This document shows, in pieces, positions 57,028 through 64,000 of a stretch of 64,000 nucleotides of DNA. Source of the DNA: Alitta virens. Its lineage: Eukaryota; Annelida; Polychaeta; Phyllodocida; Nereididae. The position numbers and the translations under genes were made by a program. Every line of letters begins with the position of its first letter. Position 1 is the first letter of the stretch. Below the pieces are notes generated by a model, which ran no database searches, had not been told where the DNA came from, and was given only the letters and a program-made list of their open reading frames with translations. The stretch is taken from assembly GCA_932294295.1 (NCBI GenBank), contig OW028586.1, positions 8,089,701 through 8,153,700 of the forward strand, in the 5' to 3' direction.

Positions 57028-57705
57028 CTACTCAGGTAACCAATATGGCAGGTTTGACTGGAATGTTTATTGTGCCTACCAGTTATTTGTAAACAAGACT
57101 CTGATAAGTAAAAAATGCAGAACAGTGAAACGTCAACTCACTTTGTAACTATCAGAAGATCATATATATATATATCAGTTTCACATCAAGAACAATTTAA
57201 AAGAAAGCATGTAATTTTGAATTTACTGCACCTTTTTTTTTCGGCTGTAGTGCGCCATGGCATAAGTGTGTAAATTGTAAATTATGTGCTCTGAAAGTAA
57301 GGTTATTCAGACTGGGGTTATTGCTCGATACTTGAGCTTTAAAATGTTTTTAAATTTTTTTATTTGTTGGATTGGCGCAAGGACTTTTTGGAAAATTGAT
57401 TGTACAAACCGTCATTTTCACGATGTCAAAGAGTTACTCGAGTGACACTGACCCCTTAAGCTAGACTTGTGGAGAATTGCAACTGTAGCCATTTATAATA
57501 CAAGACTGCAGTACTCATTCCTGGGCTAATGAATAGTCTTGCAAGTGCCGTCATCTGGTGGAAAGAACATGGGTATTGGCCAATCAGAAACCAGCTTACA
57601 CATGGTAATATGACACCCAATTCCAAATATGGCAAAGTCTGAATGTGCAAGAAGTTTCTGTTGCATCCAATAAGCAGGGAGATTAATTACTCACACAGAC
57701 TTAGG

Positions 57706-57760
57706 CCTTTCAGGGCAAAGGTAGCTCTGCCAGCTCCATGCACAGCGATCTTTGCCAACA
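57706..57760 (-). repeat. Dispersed 55-bp repeat, copy B
   Basis: Reverse complement of the block at 25310-25365 at about 85 percent identity. It lies about 90 bp upstream of the SINE at 57849, so it could be a separate insertion next to it. Confidence 0.75.
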
Positions 57761-57848
57761 GAAATATGACAAACCGTAGAAATTCTTTATATATTTTTCA
57801 ATTTAATAATTAATTTAAATGTCATTAGCATTTTGGGTGGTCTATACT

Positions 57849-58135
57849 AATATCATGGCATCCATGAATCCCGCATTCATCATCTCTGCGGAAGGTCCCG
57901 GGTTCAATCCCTGGCTGGGGCACTCTTCATGTGCTACATCCCAGCTGGATGTCAATCACATGAGACATAAAATTGGTACCTTGCACTCGATGTCTATGCT
58001 GAGTTTAGTAAAATACGCCATCCATGGGATAAATGTGCAGCATAGTGTAAACTCCAAGAAACCTTATCATCTCATACTTACATCTGCCTCTGGCACCTGG
58101 TCATTTAAGCTGACTTCAGACCAGTAGCATTAAGA
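57849..58135 (+). mobile_element. tRNA-derived SINE, longest copy
   Basis: The head contains a good polymerase III B box (GGTTCAATCC, 57901-57910) in the context GGTCCCGGGTTCAATCCCTGG, about 50 bp after a degenerate A-box region. The body reads GGGGCACTCTTCATGTGCTACATCCC in two parts, then GATGTCTATGCTGAG, a CCATCCATGGG palindrome and a tail ending CCAGTAGCATTAAG. Other copies share the body or tail: 58368-58520, 59822-59878 (inverted), 62169-62235 and 62815-62865. It is not a functional tRNA gene, because no cloverleaf can be drawn. Confidence 0.75.
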
Positions 58136-58367
58136 AATGGAGTTACATAGACAGTGATCTAGCTTGGAGTCATCTATTCTTACCTATATAATTTACCTCG
58201 CATACTCTTTCCTTAATAACCCAAATAATTTAGTGACATTGAAGGCCACGTCGCCATAAAGAATGTTGTTTATATCACTCACCGAGAAGTCCTATATGAC
58301 CTTGTGCAACTTAAAGTGATTATAGGATTGTCTCATATAGACTATACAGCATTATAGGTCATTGGTG

Positions 58368-58520
58368 GTGCCTTAATTGTACTCGATTCGATTTCTATGC
58401 TGAGGCAAGTATTAAAAACCCCACCTAAGGGTATCATCTTATCATAATGTCTGCTTCTGGCAGCTGGTCATATTAGCAGGCTAGGCTTCAGACCCAGTAG
58501 CATTAAGACATAGACATAGA
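58368..58520 (+). mobile_element. SINE copy, 3' part
   Basis: Aligns with the tail of the SINE at 57849-58135: ACTCGATT, TTTCTATGCTGAGG, CTGCTTCTGGCAGCTGGTCAT and CCCAGTAGCATTAAG. It ends in ACATAGACATAGAC simple repeats, typical of a SINE 3' end. The 5' head is missing. Confidence 0.7.
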
Positions 58521-58918
58521 CAAAGTTGGTTAGTTAAAACAATTGACGAATTGTTAGTAATTCTTAATAAATTGTACTTTGTAGTAAATCACAAATGTTA
58601 ACTAATAGTTCATAATTAATAATTACATCGTAAAACCATTACTCGTGTAATTGGGTTGACTAAGTAATATTTTCTTTTGTACCACTCACCAGCGTTAGGT
58701 ATGCCATTGTACAAAATGCTCATGTACAACAGTTAGCCATATTCTAGCGATCTGACTTACTGCTGAGATGACCATCTTTCTCATTATTTAACTGTTATAA
58801 TCATTTAAATGAATTGTAGACAGGGTGCTATCTTTTTTATTTGTAAATAGTAAATAGTGAAAAATAACACTTAGAAAGGGCACCTACTTTGGCTAATAAA
58901 ACTATTGGGGTTCAGTGG

Positions 58919-59021
58919 TACAAAACAATTACACAATGGTTACATTGTGAGACATGAGATATGTACACCCTCAAATGTTATATAAAACTCTGCCTGTAAC
59001 CATTGTATAATTGTTTTGTGT
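58919..59021. repeat. 103-bp foldback: 25-bp TIRs
   Basis: ACAAAACAATTACACAATGG at the left end is mirrored at 58996-59021 with one mismatch over 25 bp, around a loop of about 50 nt. Probably a very small MITE or the fused ends of one. Confidence 0.78.
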
Positions 59022-59821
59022 AAATTTGTATTTAGATTTATACTTTCTTTAATCATTGGGTCACAACATTAAACATTTACCATATCATATGTTTTACCCA
59101 ACGACATCTAACAACTTACTGTATGCCTCAATGTGGACACTTCTGCGTTGTTTATGCCCTGTAAATGTTATGATTGTCATTTATTTATCACCATGGAGAC
59201 AGTTAAGTTGGAAACCGTTGACTCGAATTAAGTGCAAAGTGCATGTATATCAGCATGAGCAGGTCGTAGTGCAGAAAATATTGCCATTCAGTTTCATTGT
59301 TCAGCAGTGTTCAGTGTTGATAATTGCTATCTGTTCCTCTGAGATTTACTGTATTCATATCAATTGACTTACACTGTGTGATCAGCTTGAGACGATTTGG
59401 ATATTCATTTGGATATTTATTTGGCTGAGAAACTTATATATTGGAAACATTATATATTAGAAACATATAATTATATCGGTTAGTTATATTGTCATTGGTA
59501 GGATTGCCAGATTACCAAAAGAGAACTTTCATTTTATCATTTTATAGGTAAGGCGTATGTTTGCTTTTTGCATAATTTCTTTAGTATTGTATGTGTCATA
59601 AATTAGTGTATTATAATTAGCATTTAATACACCTTTATAGTTTCATCTTGTCGTCATGTGGATGTATGATGAATGAGCCTTAAACTTGATGAAGTTAGGA
59701 TTTACCAGCATATGGCCACATAGATACTTTCGCTTTGCATGCTTCAGGATGAAAACAAACAGATCTGATAAAAGAAATTCTCTCTTTAGAGTCATTCATT
59801 TAATATATACGGATTATCGCG

Positions 59822-59878
59822 AATTGACATCAGACATCCAGCTGGGATGTTGCTCATGAAGAGAGTGCCCAGGCTGCA
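59822..59878 (-). mobile_element. SINE fragment, inverted
   Basis: The reverse complement reads GGGCACTC.CTTCATGAGCAACATCCCAGCTGGATG (split here by one mismatch), matching the middle of the SINE at 57849-58135. Both the head and the tail are missing. Confidence 0.65.
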
Positions 59879-61146
59879 GTATTAAACTACTTAAGTCTTA
59901 GTTGCTACTTAAGTCTTAGTTGTCCAAATCTGAGTTTGTAGTGTCATACAAGCAACTTCCAACATTCTGCGTCCAACGCTGTAAGATAGCATGGGGAACG
60001 AGAAGTTGCTTATGGCATTTGACTGGGAAAGGACGTAATATAATTTGCAGTTAGCATGCAACAGGCTTAGGGAGCAATTACAGGAAATGAATGAGTCAGT
60101 TGCCATGGAAACCCACCAGATGGTAGGTTGAGAGTTTGTGGGCTAAGCAGCTTAGTGGTGCTATATACAGCAGAAACCTGTTTTAGTATTGTGCCTTTAC
60201 ACTTGTTTGACCCACCTTCTTATTATTATCTGTAATAATTATGTAGAATAGACTTTTACATTTTTCTTTTTCTTTGGCTTGAGTATTGTCTTGTTTCATT
60301 GGGAAATGAAGCATGTAACACAGGAGAAAGCTGTGACATCATGCTCTTAGAATCAATAGAAAATTGAGGAGTGATTCTACGTAATTATTACAATGATAAT
60401 AACAAGCAGTCAACAAAAATTGACGCGACCTACATATCTATATCGCTATGCACATGCAATAGGGGATTTGAGAGTAGGGAAGCTACATGCCAGTCCATAC
60501 ACTCAGGGTCATCTGAATTGGCCAGGTCATATGCAATTACACACCTTGCTGCAACTTCATAAACTGTCACAAAAATAACTCTTTGATCATATACATTGTT
60601 TTGAAACTTCGACAGGCATCTTAAAACTGTGATAATTTATTTCGAGTGGCCAATTTCGATGACCCTGGTCAATTTTGATGACCCCGAGTGTACAACCTTT
60701 GTTTGATGATGTAATCCTACAATCGGATCATTGAGTGCATTGATCATTGTTGATCATGATGTCACAAAGGTGTGGTGACCGTGGTCCTCACACATGAGAC
60801 CGTTGAACTTTCAATACGCTAGTTTAAAGTTCCACCGTCTGTCAAAATTACTATTTTTTTCTAAACTTCATCATATTACTGAAAATCACCTTATTTATCA
60901 AGGCACTCGAAATATGTGTGGGCTAATGAATCTATCAGGCATGAATTACAAAAAATAAATGATACATTGAAAGAAAGAAATACCAAAACATGGAAATACA
61001 ATGAAGTGAATGCAATAGATTTTTGCCACTGTCATAAGAAGTGAAAATCCAGCTTTAAGGTTTGTGTAATTTTACTAGAATTTGAACACATGACCCTGAG
61101 ATGAGATAACTGATACTAAAACCAATGCACCATCAAATTTTGCATG

Positions 61147-61311
61147 TACCACTGTAAACGGCCGCTACATTCAAACTCCCCTAGACTGAATTATGAATTA
61201 TATGAATTATAAATATGACCATTTGAGGCAGGTGACCATTTAATAGAGGGGTAAAATATACAAGGAAAATCAGTTCGGGGGAGTTGAAGTGGTCGTTTAC
61301 AGCAGGTGGTC
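61147..61311. repeat. Small MITE copy with 45-bp inverted arms
   Basis: The left arm (TGTAAACGGCCGC, then TCAAACTCCCCTAGACTGA) is mirrored by the right arm (TCAGTTCGGGGGAGTTGA, then GTCGTTTACAGCAG). The right half matches 56924-57027. Total about 165 bp, no ORF, no clear target duplication. Confidence 0.7.
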
Positions 61312-62168
61312 TGTACAGTTGATGGGGGCAGATTTACTTAAGTCTTGACAGTCGATACTTGTAATCAACACAGTATAATATACAATACAAACATTATAAC
61401 ATCACTGGCTAAATTGTTTGTTAGTTTTTCATGGTCAATACAGCCTTTTTTAAATTTTTTGTTTCATTATGTGTTTTCGTCATCGATACTTCAGGTACAA
61501 TATTGATTATCTACACTTTTTGGGCTATAATATGATAATACTTTTTGTCTGTATAGTCTCATGGTATCTAAGGTCATTGTCATATGGATTTTTTACATGT
61601 GAAATGTATTATATGGATACAATGTACATGCTTTGTTTGATATTAGTATATGTTGTTTCATATTGTCGGTGTATTAATCATGATAAATTGATAACAATAG
61701 CAAAGTTCATGCACATGTATGCGCTATGCGGTAGAACCACACTTCATAACCACTTCACAAAGACCACCTCAACATGATGACCACCACTACAAGCAATTAA
61801 ATTGGACTGAACTGGACACTCAATCTTGATATTTCCCCTCCACCTCATCATTAAGACCATTATATTAATTTATATGACTCAAAGGTGGCCTTAAGTTTAG
61901 GTTCAAGTGTATACAGTGTGGTTCATCACATCATTCATAATTTCTACAGATACATGGACTATCATAAGCGTTGTAGGTAGTATGAAAATTTAACCCTTTG
62001 TTGTCTATGTATAGCATTTAATTGGTACTATTCAATACATGGTATGTTACAAAAAATTAGTTATGAATACATGCATCAGTATGATTATGTACTTGCGGTA
62101 GATTCTGATTGGGTGTATGCCATGATTAATTATTGTTTATTTGACAATCTTATGATATTATCTTCTTA

Positions 62169-62235
62169 AATTGGTGGGGCCTTGAATGTGATGTCTATGC
62201 TGAGGCAAGTAAAACCCCACCCACGGGGTAAATAA
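62169..62235 (+). mobile_element. SINE tail fragment
   Basis: GATGTCTATGCTGAGGCAAG followed by ACCCCACCCACGGGGTAAAT, matching the SINE tail block. The palindromic CCCCACCCA.GGGGT piece is shared with 62815-62865. Confidence 0.6.
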
Positions 62236-62443
62236 TTATCGTCGTCATACACAAACCTCATGAATCAACCAAAACTAAAAGCTGAATCAAGCTATATTGC
62301 TTAGCTAACCAAAATTTCATATTAAGGTAATCATTAACCCATAGCCTGCATCTTAATGACTTTGTATCATCTGTCTTGATATCCTTTAGTTCGCATTCAA
62401 ATGTCTTGTAAGTCTCATCCTAATGTCTTTTCCTTGTTTCCAG

Positions 62444-62644
62444 ATGCGACCAACAGGTTCTTACCAGTTAGAATCTTGCGTGATGGACATTAATTAGGCT
62501 ACTGGGGAAACAAGCATCTGGGACAGCGTCTTCTTTTCGTCAAACATCCGCGGATAAAACACGAAGAAGCAAGGGTGAACTGGAAAAGGTGGAGTCATGG
62601 GTTAACAAATCACACAGCGGTCGGCAGAGCATCTCGGAACACTA
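62444..62644 (+). CDS. Candidate exon of an unknown gene
   Basis: Bounded by a strong acceptor (TCCTTGTTTCCAG ending 62443) and a consensus donor (GTAAGT from 62645). One frame is open from 62484 through the donor and contains TRRSKGELEKVESWVNKSHS, a charged and coding-like segment. The 5' 40 bp has stops in all frames. If real, this would be a first coding or partly 5' UTR exon without a visible ATG, or an exon that uses the inner TTAATTAG as acceptor. I recognise no family. The gene would continue past the window. Confidence 0.3.
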
Positions 62645-62814
62645 GTAAGTGGGGGGAAAGAGGGCAGCTGCAGGAAAGTGATTATTCTTTGGTGTAAGTG
62701 GATGAAATTCTGCTTTGAGGTTCATGTAACAGTTAAACCTCACTGTTAAGACCATACATGGCCTGAATCGGATAAGGCAATTTTAATCATGACGTTTCAT
62801 TCAGTAGATAGGAT

Positions 62815-62865
62815 GTCTTATTGTCTGTGCTGGGTCAAGTGGAAGACCCCACCCATGGGGTAAAT
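62815..62865 (+). mobile_element. SINE tail fragment
   Basis: TTGTCTGTGCTGGGTCAAGT and ACCCCACCCATGGGGTAAAT match the tail block of the other SINE copies. Short and diverged. Confidence 0.55.
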
Positions 62866-64000
62866 GCATGGTATTATGAAATTAATTGTACCACCCTCTC
62901 TCATTTTATCAGTCAATCCTCATGAGTGGCAAGACCTTGACCTGAGGGCTGCGCAATACACAGCACTAATCTATGACTAAACCTAATATTTTCTTGATAA
63001 CGCCACAAGGAGACTTGAATTAAATATGATAATCCTGAATTGCACAAATTGAGAATCTAGCAGGACTTCATAGAATTTGTATCGTGATGATTATGGAGCT
63101 ATAATGAATTTCTACCAATATGATCCAATTTTTGTTTACATCAGTGCCAAACCTTATTGTACTGGGCAATAAAGACTGACTGTAAACATTGCAAATATCT
63201 ATTTTCCTTTGCCATATGAATGCTATATGCCCACATATCTAATTATGTTTACTGGTGTATTGCAGTGTGATATGGCATTTTTTCGAGTTATTTTTAGATT
63301 TTTGGACCTTTGACAATGTCTGGTGGCCTTCATGGTTGTTATTGATTTTTTTTGTGCCTTTTTTCTCACATATATTAGCAAATTTAAGGTTCACGTTAAG
63401 TTGATCATGATATATATCTTTGTCCAAATGACTTGAATTTCATGTGATGTGCTACTAAAGGCAGATGTAATGATGAGATTATGCGGAATCAGCACTAAGA
63501 ATGTAGTATTAGTAATGATGTGTTTGAAAAGCCGGTCAGCATATCAAGATGACAATAAATACTACTGGAAAGCTTCATATAGGTTGAATTCAGTACACGC
63601 GTATGTTGCAGTTCTACTAATGGTTTACCTCAGTTTTCACGTGATTTTGAACATTTTGCTGATCGTCTGTGTCATTTTTTTGCCTTCCCAGGTCATGTCA
63701 CACAGTGAACAACTTGCAATTCACAACAAACATGACTCAACATAGGAATTAGAGAAAACTGTTGCAAGCAAGCATGGATACTTTTTGAACGAATACATTT
63801 CCTCAACTGTTTAATATGCTGATGTAGGACCATGCTATTTTGAGGATTCTTGGATTTTACCCCCAAAAACATCATGTCCGGCTGGCACAGTCTTTCGGGC
63901 TATCTCCATACAAAGGAAGGAGGAGGTAAAGAAAATAGCTTTTAAAATAAATAAGTTTTATTGATGGATTTGTTGTTCTTCAGAATTGTTTTGGGCTGTA
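62866..64000. other. AT-rich DNA, nothing recognised
   Basis: No ORF, RNA gene or clear repeat was recognised to the end of the window. Confidence 0.45.

Noticed and set aside
57849..57930. Functional tRNA gene
   Set aside because: Only the B box is good; there is no cloverleaf, the A box is degenerate, and the sequence continues into a repeated SINE body.

Overview
This is a stretch of an AT-rich animal nuclear genome. It holds two intron-rich host genes in head-to-head orientation, many GT-AG introns, and a very diverse load of transposable elements, with no bacterial, organellar or free-virus features. DIRS-like and Ty3-like retroelements, many short foldback elements, tRNA-derived SINE copies and the recurrent 'taggcct' word suggest a marine invertebrate, perhaps an echinoderm or hemichordate. 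That placement is an inference and no species is assigned.

Layout. 1-3.7 kb: AT-rich intergenic DNA with a 32-bp hairpin-forming repeat array and one orphan 181-codon ORF. 3.7-10.7 kb (minus): a Ty3-type LTR retrotransposon with nearly intact gag and pol and one frameshift in integrase; its LTRs could not be identified. 10.7-16.2 kb: retroelement leader and MAP2K7 downstream region, with a 47-bp direct repeat. 16.2-30.6 kb (minus): MAP2K7 (JNK kinase kinase, MKK7/hemipterous family), 13 coding exons, 695 codons; the intron between exons 7 and 8 carries a degenerate 4.9-kb DIRS-like element with 52-bp inverted terminal repeats. 30.56-30.87 kb: a compact shared promoter. 30.9-47.1 kb (plus): FPGS (folylpolyglutamate synthase), 14 coding exons, 576 codons, whose introns hold several foldback/MITE elements, a GC-rich tandem array and a LINE fragment. 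47.1-64 kb: gene-poor DNA with a SINE family, microsatellites, small MITEs and only weak exon candidates.

Both gene models were assembled by hand from splice sites. Phases agree at every junction, and the predicted proteins align with the recalled human proteins from end to end, apart from a long Ser/Pro-rich tail on MAP2K7. The two genes have unrelated jobs (stress MAP-kinase signalling; retention of folates in cells), so any link between them is shared regulation through the roughly 316-bp interval.

The least expected signals are: an in-frame gag-UGA-pol arrangement; a hairpin that would bury the 5' splice site of the 46-nt MAP2K7 exon 12; a hairpin repeat array with a paired arm change; and several non-autonomous elements with readable inverted repeats and target-site duplications, one built from short tandem units. 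No clearly new multi-gene system was found.
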